A stretch of 64,000 nt of DNA from Allodiplogaster sudhausi. Lineage: Eukaryota > Nematoda > Chromadorea > Rhabditida > Diplogasteridae. Under the pieces are notes generated by a model that worked only from the letters and a program-made list of their open reading frames with translations, did not search any database and had not been told where the DNA came from. Where the stretch lies: positions 489,501 to 553,500 of the forward strand of contig CALZFC010000103.1 in NCBI GenBank assembly GCA_945643635.1. The letters are read 5' to 3'. This document shows, piece by piece, positions 44,687 to 55,058 of this stretch; within the stretch, counting starts at the first letter, position 1, and every line of letters starts with the position of its first letter. A program made the translations under genes and the position numbers.

Positions 44687-46176
44687 TCAGCACAGTTCGA
44701 GCATCCTCTCGGTCAGCTCTTCCTTCAGCCTGCCAGAGAACTCTCCGAACTCCTTGGTCGCCTTGAGCGCCTTGACCTCGAGGAGCGACTTGAGCGACTT
44801 CAGGCAGACAGGCTGCAAGGGAAGACAAATACGCAAGCCATGTTCAATCGCAAAATTCGTATCAAACGTTCTTTATCTAATATTTAAAAAAATCCATAGA
44901 TTAAAAAGCCCTAAACCATTCTAAAAACAACATATTAACATAACAACAGCCGAATGTTTTTCCAAGGCAATATTTGTTTCGCTCCGCATCCTTCCGCATT
45001 GGTATGTAGCATATACAGAGACATGTATTAAATGAAGAACGCACCTGAAGACTGGCCAGTCTGTACTGGTCAGACCAGAGCAGCTTCTTCGCGAGTGGAA
45101 TCTCCTCGCTGTCTGGTCCTCGCAGGAATTCCTCGCACGAATGCAGCACGACTTGAATGTTGAACTGGTCGGCCAAGCGAAGAAGGGACTCAACCGTGGC
45201 GACTGAAAGATCATTTTGTAAAATCTAATCAATCTCACATAAAAGAAGTCTTATGGAGAATGTACTTTTTTTATAATCCCCAATCTTGGTGTCACGGAAT
45301 TTAATTTCTATTTATAACTGCTGTTACGAACTACAGATGAAAAGAAAGAACCTGTGATGGGTTTGCGAGAAGGGAAGATGACGTAAAGAAGTTCCACGAA
45401 CTCGTCGTACTTGACATCTTCGAGCGGAATCTCCTTCTTTTCCTTCTCGGCAAAGTCCGAGAAGAACATCGAGTGAAAGACCGGCGAGTGGAACGCAAGG
45501 TACTGAAATAATGAAATTTTGATTTATATGGTTTTAAGGAGTGAAAGATCTGAAGAAAACCGCTTAATTCGAATTTTTATTAACACAATCGAAACGAAGT
45601 GGCAAGACCTTGAGCAATAAAAGGCTAATACATTTAAGGAAGATACAGTTTTTGTGTGGGCTTGAACATATTTTTTAGTGAGAAAACAATTGTTTGTAAA
45701 TGATAAAACGGATAGAGATAAAGAGATAAGAGATACCGTCTTGCTGACATGAAGTGGCTTCCCATCGATGATGAGAGCGACGTCCGTGAGATTCGGCTGA
45801 GGGGCCGTGAAGTCGCAGAGATTCGGAACACTGAAAAGGTAGCTTATTAGTGCAGAAAAAAAGAGAACAGCCAAATTATGACCTTTTCAAATAATTATGT
45901 CTTAAATTAGTATTTTTGAAAGAAAAGGTTACCGAATGGTCAATGTTTAAAGAAAAAAAAATTAAAAGTGCGATTAAACAACTTAAATCGAAAGAGAATT
46001 TTTTCTACGATCACATACGGCGCGCCGATGACTTTTGTGACAGTGATCTCAGCCTCAAACACTACGCCGCCGTCTTCTTCGCGGAGGAAGCCATTCTCAG
46101 GGTCCAGCGCCCGCTTCCGAGCCATGAAACATGGATATCCCCAGTCAGGTTCCTTGGTGCAGAAGGTGTGCAGAGG
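44687..46176 (-). pseudogene. BATH-F: 5'-truncated MATH-BTB gene
   Basis: Exons 4-8 lie on the minus strand at about 46176-46019, 45832-45739, 45502-45352, 45203-45046 and 44812-44687. MATH end: WGYPCFMARKRALDPENGFL. BTB: LCDFTAPQPNLTDVALIIDG and YLAFHSPVFHSMFFSDFAEK. C-terminus: RLADQFNIQVVLHSCEEFLR and LTERMLELC. No stop or frameshift is seen, but exons 1-3 are missing. Upstream of 46,180 the sequence turns into unrelated pyrimidine-rich DNA. A shorter product from a new start cannot be excluded. Confidence 0.75.
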
Positions 46177-46179
46177 CTG

Positions 46180-46620
46180 AAGACATGTACTGTACATATC
46201 TCTTTCTCAATCTCTGAAGCCACGCCCACAACATGTCTCTCACTCGCAAATACCCCTCCGGGCTGATCAGAGAGATTCCCCCCTTCACCTTGGCAAGCCG
46301 TCGCTTCCAGGCCCACTCGCACTCCCCTCCAGCTCCCTCAGCACTTTCTATAATCTCGTCCCATCTCTCTCTCTTTCCCATGTTCTCTACCTCTCTCTAC
46401 AAAACAACGAACAAAGACAACAACAAGTCTTCATATATCTCTATGTCTTTCTTATCTTCTCTCCTTAATTTTTCCCTCTGTATATTATCATAACGTAAGT
46501 GATAAACTTCTCTTCTTTACCCTTCGGTCTCCTAAAACACACGCTACCGCTACTCTCGAGATCTTCCGTTCTTCCCCGCTCGGGCATCCCCCGAGGGAGG
46601 AACGCGATACTACTCTGAAA
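46180..46620. other. Unassigned insert between truncated BATH-F and BATH-G
   Basis: This is pyrimidine-rich on the + strand, with one open frame at 46,233-46,493 (starts MSLTRKYPSGLIREIPPFTL) that I do not recognise. It fills the gap where the 5' half of F and the 3' half of G should be. It is probably a fragment of a mobile element or filler DNA at a deletion. Confidence 0.4.
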
Positions 46621-46630
46621 AGAAAAAAAC

Positions 46631-48253
46631 CTGTGATGGGTTTGCGCGATGGGTAGAGTCAAAGTCTCGTCAAAGTTACCGAAGAACTTGGTGTTGAATG
46701 ACGGGCGAAGAGAGCGCAAGATACTGAAGCAGTTCTATTTTTTTCTGTTATTCATTGAACACTCAATTTTTCTCATTGAATCTCTCCTATTCCAGACTTA
46801 TGTATCTAGAAAGGATTAAAAACAATAATAGTGTTTTCAAAGCCTTACATTTATTGTAGTAAAGTCAAAACGAGAATATTGTTTTTTTTAATGAAAAAAC
46901 TGGATATACCTGTTTGCAGACATAAAGTGGCTTCTCCTGCAAGATAACAGCGACGTCCGTGAGATTTGGTTGAGGGGCCGTGAAGTCGCAGAGATTTGAC
47001 ACACTTAAAAGGTTAATAAATAATTCAGAAGATAGAGAACATCAAATTGTGTCCGTTTCAAATAATTTTGTCTCGAAATTAGTATTTTTGAGAGAGAAAT
47101 TTCAACATATGTTCACAAGTGATAATTGTAGCCAAAAATCTTAAGTCGAAAACTTTATAATCACGTACGGCAAGCCGATGACTCTTCTGACGATGATCAT
47201 CGCCTCGACCACAACTCCGCCGTCCTCTTCCCGGATGAATCCATTCTCCGGGACGAGGACCTTGTCCCACGCGATGAAGTCATCATATCCCCAGTTGTTA
47301 TGCTTGGCGTTGTAGGTGTCCACAAGCTCAAAACGTGTTTTGTACATACATAAATGAGATGTAATTCATCACTGACTTTTTCTAACACCTATTCGAGATA
47401 ATGGCCTTATTTCTGATCTACAAACACTTACCAGAGAAGTACACAACTACCAGGGTAGCCGGGGGCCGAAAACATCCGGCCCCGGCCCCCCAAGGTCGGC
47501 CCCTTCATGACTAAACTAACTTGTTCGTCGCTGGGATGCTTCAGGTCGACTTTCAGGGACAACAGACTGAAGATAACGGACGCTTCGCAGCTCCAGTGCG
47601 GACTCTTGTTACCCTCGTTGCAGCAGGCGTCGATAGAAAACTGCTTGATGTTCGAGGTGTCCAAGAACGGCTTCACTTGCAAACTCCTGCAAGAATATTT
47701 TAAGATTCTTACAATTAGGTTGACACGATTTTTTTACGACTCACAATTAAATATGTAAGTTAGCCCAATTATTCGGGTAAGCCAAAATCTCTGACCGGCC
47801 CTTTTATTTTGGACTAGATTTCTTAAATTATAATCAAAATATATGAAAAAAAAATGTGTTGGGAAATCATTTCTAGGCGAATACCTCTTTACAAGTTAAC
47901 AGATAAAACATACCACGGGATGTTGGCGATGGAGACAACCGGCGACTTGGCACTCGTCTTCAGCTCGGCCAATCTCGGAATGTCGAGGCGAATCTTGCCG
48001 GCCGCAATGGGATTCTCATCTTTTCCTGCAATTTGTTGCAGATATGTTCAAAAGCATCACTAATATGCTTAGAAATCTAAATCTTAAATAATAATGATAG
48101 TGACAGTCATTAAGGACAAAGAATATAAAACAATGAAAGGTGGTGGAATCTTGGAAGCAATGTACGAAACTACGATAGAAGAAAAACCAATGAAAACAAT
48201 AATGAGCATACCAGACATGTTACAGAAGACACTGGAGGATGATTCGGAACGAT
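46631..48253 (-). pseudogene. BATH-G: MATH-BTB gene broken in exon 6 and lacking exons 7-8
   Basis: On the minus strand exon 1 is 48253-48212 (DRSESSSSVFCNMSG-like), exon 2 about 48,026-47,915 (AAGKIRLDIPRLAELKTSAK), exon 3 about 47,690-47,520, exon 4 about 47,330-47,165 and exon 5 about 47,004-46,910. Exon 6 is a 103-nt remnant (46733-46631) with a 1-nt insertion that brings TAA into frame and a net 48-nt shortage. Nothing of exons 7-8 remains. Intron 3 has a GC-rich insert near 47,455-47,510. The MATH half is well preserved, so truncation is recent relative to divergence. Confidence 0.75.
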
Positions 48254-48389
48254 CTGGAATGAAACAATAAGATGAGCAACTAGCAACAGCAAAGGATTAC
48301 GATTTCTCCCAAATCGGCTCTAGTATTTGAAAATGAAATTTTGCCGGAAATATTCAGTACAGTAGGAAGAATATAAATTGATAAATAAA

Positions 48390-48480
48390 GGCATACGGTA
48401 GATATTCACCGAATTAACTCCATTACTTCACATTGTCAACCAATGGCGAAAATTTTATCGAATGGAAAGTTGCTAATCCA
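48390..48480 (-). promoter_or_regulatory. Conserved upstream block, class 1 (G)
   Basis: It lies about 140 bp 5' of exon 1 of G on the minus strand. It is very close to the B' block (atattcaccgaattaactcc is exact in both) and has the D1 words in the same order. Confidence 0.55.
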
Positions 48481-48944
48481 AACAAGCCAAGGCAGAACTT
48501 TTGAGGTTACACAAAAGCGTACATTTCAAAATGAGTAATTTTCTTCAATTTAAGGCAGTAAATGAACAAAAAAATGATGCTTAAGGATCTTCATAATGAT
48601 TACAGGTTAAATAATCAATTAATGAAAAGAAAAAAAAGTGAGACAGGGAGAGAGTAAGAAAACCATAAGGAGAAAGGGTGAGCAAAGGCAGTGGCCCGGT
48701 GGAAGAATTATGGAAGGAGGAGGAATGCAAAGCTCAGCACAGCTCGAGAATCCTGTCGACGAGCGCCGCCTTGGTCTTGTCCGTGAGGTGGCGGTACTCC
48801 TTCCTGCATTTGAGCATCTTGATACCCTCGATCGTCCTGAGCTGGTTGAAGCAGACGTACTGAAAAGGAAAGTTCGTCGTCTTGAAGCCCCCATACTGAT
48901 TAATCTCCCAAGTTCTTGTTACGGTGAGCCTCGCTATTGTTGTC

Positions 48945-49185
48945 CTTCAAATGGTACACTCCCTCGCCTTCTCAGGATGTCTTGGACATTGTCCCAGACA
49001 TTCTCGATGTCTTGGACATAATATTTTTCAAACATTTAAAAGACATATGAGAGACAGATCCGAGACCCGTGTATTTACATAGGGCTTTTGCTTAGTGTCT
49101 GGGACATTTGTCTGCCACCCCAGAAAATGTCCTGGACATATCCGAGACATTTGTCCATGTCCTCGAGGGAGAATAATCGTGCGGC
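48945..49185. mobile_element. Truncated copy of the 658-bp MITE in BATH-H intron 7
   Basis: It matches the right 240 bp of the element at 41,091-41,748, including the right terminal repeat and the CAG after it. The left half and left terminal repeat are absent. The match continues into the gene, so the fragment arrived with a copied tract and not by transposition. Confidence 0.8.
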
Positions 49186-50571
49186 AGTTCTTTTTACCAC
49201 CTACTTTCAGAACGATTCGCTATTGGTTGGTGTGTATGGCAAGATGTCATTGTGGAACTCTTCTCTAGATGAAAGGGCATCCATGAGGGACAGTCATTTA
49301 GGTTCTAACGGTTATTCAGGTTCAGTCAATTTTCCACAACATATTAAGTTCAGTATCAAGGGTACACATTTTGTGCGGGCCTTGAGGGAGGCAAGGTTGT
49401 ACTGGTCGGAGAGGAGCAGCTTCTTCGCGAGTGGGATCTCCTTGCTCTCCGGGCCCTTCAGGAAGTCCTCGCACGCGCGCAGCACCACGCTCACGTTGTA
49501 AAGGTCAGCGACGCAGAGAAGGCCTTCCATTGTGGCTGCTAAAATTATATAAATAAATAAATATATAACATTATATCATTAAAATATTATTACATCATTG
49601 GAAGAGAAAAGGAGCTAAAAACGAATTTTCACTAGAGCAAGAGTATGAGTAATACTTCACTGCGTTCGTTCAGTTCATACATAAAAATCCGTTTCTCTAT
49701 AATGATATGGCAATGTAATCATTTTATTTTATTTTATTATTTTAAACCTGTGATCGGCTTGCGAGGCGGGTAGATGGCGTGAAGAACTTCAACGAATTCG
49801 TTGTAGGAGACGTCCATAAGTGTCACCTCCTTCTTGTCCTTCTCGGCAAAGTCGCCGAAGAACATGGAGTTGAAGACGGGCGAATGGAGCGCCAAATACT
49901 GAAGTAGATTTTTTTTTCTTTTTTCTCCGCGAATCATTACAACCACTCACTTTTTTTCTCATTATATATATCCAGCAGAAATTTTTTTGTACAAAAAGAT
50001 AACGTTTGAAAAAAATGGGTACAAATTTACTGAAGCTGACAATTTATTGCAAGTAAATGGGAATAATATGTTTCAAAGAAGAACAAAATATTCTTATACC
50101 TGTTTGCTGACGTGCAGTGGCTTCTCTTCGACGATGAGAGTAACGTCCGTGTCATTCGGAATCAAAGTCGCAAAGTCGCAGGGGGGCGTTTTGCTGACAA
50201 AAGAAAATGTTAGTAAATATTTGTCTCCATTTTTTTTATATTTATTAACATGACAACACAAATCTAACAAATAGCAATGTATGCAGCAGCAGCTTGAGAT
50301 CATAAGGACCCAACAGCGTGTTTTTTGGTAGGACACCTCCTTTAAATCAGATTTGTTTTTTTTTAAACGCACGGTTCCGCAGTGACTTTCGTGACGGCAA
50401 TCGTGGCCTCTACCACGATGCCGCCAGCCTCGTCGCTGTTGAAGCCATGCGAAGGATTCTGCACTCGGCGCCACATTGATTGATTGATTTATTTACGTGA
50501 TGACACGTGGCAAGGTTGTGTGAGTGAGTGGATAAAGCATAGTAAATATGGTACAGTAAAATACATGTGAA

Positions 50572-53157
50572 TTACTGTAAGGGTGGGGCTGACGGGGAGG
50601 AGAGGGAGGAAGGCGGAGTATATTTGGCCATTGCGTTAAATGCTTTCGCTGATCTGATGAAGAAGGAGTGGTTCCGGACGGAGGAACGGGTGGACGGATA
50701 AGAAAGAAGGAAGGATAAGCCACGTGTGCGGGAGTTACGGAAATGATAATAATGAGGAGAATGGTCTGAGATACGCCTGTGACCGAAAACAAGGCGACGC
50801 GCAAGGGTAAAATCGGAGTGTTGTCTGCGAGATAAGAGCGAGGGGAGGGAGAGTGCCTTGTTACGAGTAGCTGGGTTGGGAATGTCGGCGAGGTTAGTAA
50901 AGCCAAAACAACAACGGTATATGAAGCGGGTAAAGTAGTTCTGGACTCTTTCTAGTTTGAGGATGTCTTTCTTGAGACGAGGAGAGAAGACAATAGCGGA
51001 GGATTCAAGCAAGGGCCGGATATATAACGTGTAAACATTGACAAGGGTGTGTTGGTTTCTGGAGCGAAGAGATCGGATTATGGGGTAACATTTGCTTATG
51101 GCCTTGTTGGCAAGGAGGGAGCAGTGGGGGGAGAAGGAAAGAAGGGGGTCAATGATGATTCCAAGGTCGCGAACGTTATCAACAGGAGTAAGAGGGGCGC
51201 CGTTAAGGTAGTAGATGGTCTTGGGATTAGATTTACCTAAATGTAGGACAGAACACTTGAGGGGGGCTAGGGGAAGCTGCCACTTACTGGCCCAGCTAGC
51301 TACTTCATCTATGGCAGTCTGCAAAGGAGCGTTGGAGGAGGAATTGGGGAAGGAGCGAAAGATCTTAAGATCATAGGCAAAGCAACTGGAGTGGACATCG
51401 TGAGAAGAAATCAATGAAGGCAAGTCGCTGGTGTATAAAATAAATAGAAGGGGGCCTAAAACCGTCCCTTGCGGGATACCGCTGGTAACAGGTAATGGAG
51501 GAGAGAGAGAGGATCCAACACGGACTGAGAAGGTGCGATTGTGAAGGAAAGAGGAGATCCATGAGATGCATTTGGGAGGAAGAGAGAGAGAAGGCGAAGC
51601 TTGTGGATAAGTTTAGGATGGGAAACACGATCGAAAGCACGAGAATGGGCGAAATAAATAACGTCAGTAGAACGAGACTGAGCAACTGCAGAGGTCCAAT
51701 GTTCTAGACATCCTAACATTTGAAAGTCGATGGAGCGCTTGGGCCTAAAACCATATTGCTGGTCAGGAATTATATGGGCATCATTACAGAAAGCATAGAG
51801 TTTTCTACAGAGCATGCGTTCAAATATACGGGAGAAAATAGATGTAATGGAGATGGGGCGGTAGTTGGAAGGGTCAGAAAATGGCTGCTTCTTCTTAATT
51901 GGAATAACAATGGACGATTTCCAGGCAGAAGGGACTAAGGAGGTGGAGTAAGAGTAATCAAAAATATATTCGAGTGCTTCAGATATGGGAATAGCTAGGT
52001 TCTTAATGAAAAGTAAGTTGAAGTTGTCCGGGGTCTTACAACATGAGTTCTTCCAAGTTTGAATGAGGCGGCATATTTCATGACGAGGGAAGTTGATAGT
52101 AAAAGTAGAAGAAGAAGAGGAGAGAGAAGAGCGAGTAAAATAATTAGGAGGCAACGAGGGGAGGGTGCCATCATCAACTGTATAAGCAGAGGAGAAAGTG
52201 TCAGCTAAAAGTTGGGCTTTATCTTTATCAGAAAAAGAAGTGCGGCCTGAAGGGGATGAGAGGGAGTCGACTCCTCTGGGTCTGGAGGATATTCGGTTAC
52301 GCATAAATTTGAAAAAGAGTGACTTATTCTTAGAATTGTTCGGGGAGACGGATTCCTCGGGAGGAAACACGCTTGAAAGGGACAAAGATATCCTCTACGG
52401 CAAGAAGGGCAGAAGTAAAAGAAGAGTACATATCGTTAACATCCGTAAACTTGTGGAAGGGGCTGGGAAATGAAAAATCTAAGAGGAATTGACAAGCAGC
52501 TTGGCAGTCAACATTGGCGTAATCTCTAACATAAACAGAAGAGGGCTTGGCATGAGAAAGAGAGAGAGTTGCTTCGATAGTTGAATGGTCAGAGTTGAAG
52601 AATGGAGGGGAAAGTGATACTTGAGAGATAAGGGAGGGAGTGTTGGATAGAACGAGGTCAAGAAAGTGATTATTGCAAGTAGGGGAGGGGGTGAGCTGAG
52701 CAAAGAAACAGGAGTTAGTAAAATCGCGGAATTGTCTAGAAGGAAGGGATAGCGCCGCGGAGGGGATGGGGGGGACTGATTTCCATAGGATGTCGGGGTA
52801 ATTAAAATCTCCTAGGAGTACAGTTGGGTGGGAAGCGGTCGAGAGATCGGTTAGAATCTTGATGAGATTGGCATTGTCATCAGAAGAACAGGAGGGAGCG
52901 CGATAAACGAGGATAAAGCGGACTAAATCACTGCTGAAATTGGCGTCAACGGAAAGGAGCTCAAAAGCATTAGGGGAAGATATGGACATTACAACCGTGG
53001 TTGAGATGGAGGAACGGAAGAGGAGGGCAACGACTATAGCAATAACAGCGAACGATCGGGAGAGTAAAACAGAGAGATCATGGGTCTTGTTGAGAATTGA
53101 TCTAGCATTAAACGAGTAAATGCGGGAATCGAATTGCCTGCGAGTGGCATTACTCAA
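50572..53157 (-). pseudogene. LINE ORF2: endonuclease-reverse transcriptase, inactivated
   Basis: The first part (53,157-52,330) is an APE-type endonuclease. It starts YSFNARSILNK and keeps LLGDFNYPDILW and FFNSDHSTIE, but the segment that should hold the catalytic TETW-like Glu is deleted (SFAVIAI runs straight into VVALLFRSS). The reverse transcriptase follows (52,385-51,456, then 51,423-50,572 after at least two frameshifts). Motif A reads VIYFAHSRAFDRV, with Ala where the catalytic Asp stands. The B motif is normal. Motif C reads CFAYDLK instead of the usual FADDL. The 3' end matches the usual thumb and C-terminal region. The product would lack polymerase activity. Confidence 0.85.
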
Positions 53158-54359
53158 AACTGTGGAGGTGGCTGGTGGAAGTGGAAAGGGGGAATAGGGT
53201 TGAGAGAGGTGAGAGAGGCAAGTGGGGAGAAGCGGTTGTTAGTATAAAAGTTAGAGTGGGGGTAAGTGTAAGAAGGAGGAGGCTGAGAGATGTTAGGGGG
53301 AGGCATGAGAGGAGTGATTGGGTAGTGGGTGGAGGGAGGTTGGTGAGAGGGGGCGGGCTGGGAGGTCAGCTGCGGAGGTGGGTGAGGGTGGAATGAGGAG
53401 AGGGGAGAGGGGGTGTGCTCTCCGCGGGCGATGGAGGCATAGGTGTGGTTGAAATGGGGGCGAGAGTGGTTGAGACGAGTGGTATGAGAATGGGAAGGCC
53501 GGCGAGTGGCTGCGCGATTGGGGAGAGATTGCGGCGGAGGATTGTTTGCCGTGCGTTGGCCTGGAGGTTTGGTGAAGAAACGGGAAAAGTCGTGGAGCTT
53601 GGGGGCGGTGGGCACAATGCCCCTCTCGGCGAAAGTGCGAGAGGGAAGGATATAACATCTAGAATAGTTAACAGAGTTACGAAGCCTATGCGAATTGTTA
53701 ATGGCCATGAGTTGATATTTGGAAGTGGGGAGAATGACCTTTAGTGGGTTAGAAGCATTAGAGCGAGGGCAGTCAACAAGAGGGTATACAGTTATGGGGA
53801 GGCAAGCGACACCAATGGAATCGAGGAGAGAGACAACAGAGTTGTAATATGCGAGAGCTGTCTGGGTGGGGGAGTTGGTGTGCTGAACAGGGAGGCCATA
53901 AATAACAAGAGCTCGGCGACGCTCATGGCGGTCCCTAATCTCATCCTCGGTCTCTCGGGAGTAGTCCCAGGGAAGGGGCGATGAGGAGGAAGAGGGGGGA
54001 GTGTCATTGGAGGTCATGGGGTCATCAGCCTGGATGGGAGCAGCATCGATTGCAACAGGATTGGGAGCGGGGAGCGGCAGGGTACGACTGTCAATCGATT
54101 CAAATCTATCGGACAGGGCAGCAATGGTATTGGTAAGGTCGCTGATTTGTATGTCCTTGGCTGCCGCGTTGGATTCGAGTGAGGAGATGGCGTCGGTGAG
54201 CGAGGAGACAGTGGCCTTCAGGGAAGAGAGTTGCTCGACCAAGTAGTCGAGGACGTCGTCCGTATCGATGGCGGCGGCTTCATCGTTTGGGCGGCGCCTC
54301 TTCTGCTTTCTGCTCTGTAGGAAAGAGGAGACAGCAGAGAGGTCAACGGGCTGCGTCAT
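53154..54359 (-). CDS. LINE ORF1 protein (401 aa)
   Basis: This is an open frame from ATG 54,359 to the stop at 53,154. The N-terminus is basic (SRKQKRRRPNDEAA). Residues about 35-95 form a likely coiled coil (VLDYLVEQLSSLKATVSSLT). Then comes RRRALVIYGLP, the start of an RRM-like fold typical of LINE ORF1 proteins, and a Pro/Ser/His-rich tail from about residue 270. In this class ORF1 binds element RNA. ORF2 begins within a few bases of the ORF1 stop without a clear ATG of its own, so coupled translation is likely. Confidence 0.8.
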   Translation of the reverse strand: MTQPVDLSAVSSFLQSRKQKRRRPNDEAAAIDTDDVLDYLVEQLSSLKATVSSLTDAISSLESNAAAKDIQISDLTNTIAALSDRFESIDSRTLPLPAPNPVAIDAAPIQADDPMTSNDTPPSSSSSPLPWDYSRETEDEIRDRHERRRALVIYGLPVQHTNSPTQTALAYYNSVVSLLDSIGVACLPITVYPLVDCPRSNASNPLKVILPTSKYQLMAINNSHRLRNSVNYSRCYILPSRTFAERGIVPTAPKLHDFSRFFTKPPGQRTANNPPPQSLPNRAATRRPSHSHTTRLNHSRPHFNHTYASIARGEHTPSPLSSFHPHPPPQLTSQPAPSHQPPSTHYPITPLMPPPNISQPPPSYTYPHSNFYTNNRFSPLASLTSLNPIPPFHFHQPPPQF

Positions 54360-54582
54360 TTATTATGACTTAACCGTAAAGGGGCCAGAAGAATACAGAT
54401 AATGCCCTTGGCCCAAGGAGGAGAGAGGAGGCCGGAAGTAGCAGTAGGATCAGGGAGGAAGTGGAAGAAGAACCTTTGGTTGTGCCTGTCGAGAAAGTTA
54501 GTGCCCCCCAGGCACGAGGGGCGTCGCAGAGGAAACGACGGTTCGGCTCTTGAGAGGAGCGGAGCTCGGACCGACCGCTCCG

Positions 54583-55036
54583 TGTGAGGGAGAGAGCGGT
54601 GAGTGAGGGAGAGAGCGGTGAGTGAGGGAGAGAGCGGTGAGTGAGGGAGAGAGCGGTGAGTGAGGGAGAGAGCGGTGAGTGAGGGAGAGAGCGGTGAGTG
54701 AGGGAGAGAGCGGTGAGTGAGGGAGAGAGAGGTGAGTGAGGGAGAGAGCGGTGAGTGAGGGAGAGAGCGGTGAGTGAGGGAGAGAGCGGTGAGTGAGGGA
54801 GAGAGCGGTGAGTGAGGGAGAGAGCGGTGAGTGAGGGAGAGAGCGGTGAGTGAGGGAGAGAGCGGTGAGTGAGGGAGAGAGCGGTGAGTGAGGGAGAGAG
54901 CGGTGAGTGAGGGAGAGAGCGGTGAGTGAGGGAGAGAGCGGTGAGTGAGGGAGAGAGCGGTGAGTGAGGGAGAGAGCGGTGAGTGAGGGAGAGAGCGGTG
55001 AGTGAGGGAGAGAGCGGTGAGTGAGGGAGAGATCAA
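54583..55036. repeat. 19-bp minisatellite in the LINE 5' region, about 23 copies
   Basis: The unit is gagcggtgagtgagggaga, nearly perfect throughout. One unit has gagaggtg in place of gagcggtg near 54,725. It lies upstream of ORF1 on the minus strand, where LINE promoters sit. Confidence 0.95.
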
Positions 55037-55058
55037 GGAATTGATCTCTCCCTCACTC
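55019..55058. repeat. Perfect hairpin at the LINE 5' junction
   Basis: Two 18-nt arms (gagtgagggagagatcaa and its reverse complement) flank a GGAA loop. The sequence atcaaggaattg inside it also occurs in the target exon at about 55,066-55,077, so target-derived sequence was copied into the junction. Confidence 0.9.

Noticed and set aside
53175..54246. Plus-strand frames opposite LINE ORF1
   Set aside because: They are shadows of ORF1 with G/R/V-rich composition and no motif.
54356..55036. 226-aa open frame with PHSPLSPSLTALSLTHRSL repeats on the minus strand
   Set aside because: It is a translation of the 19-bp minisatellite. Units not divisible by three give a 19-residue period, and no domain is present.
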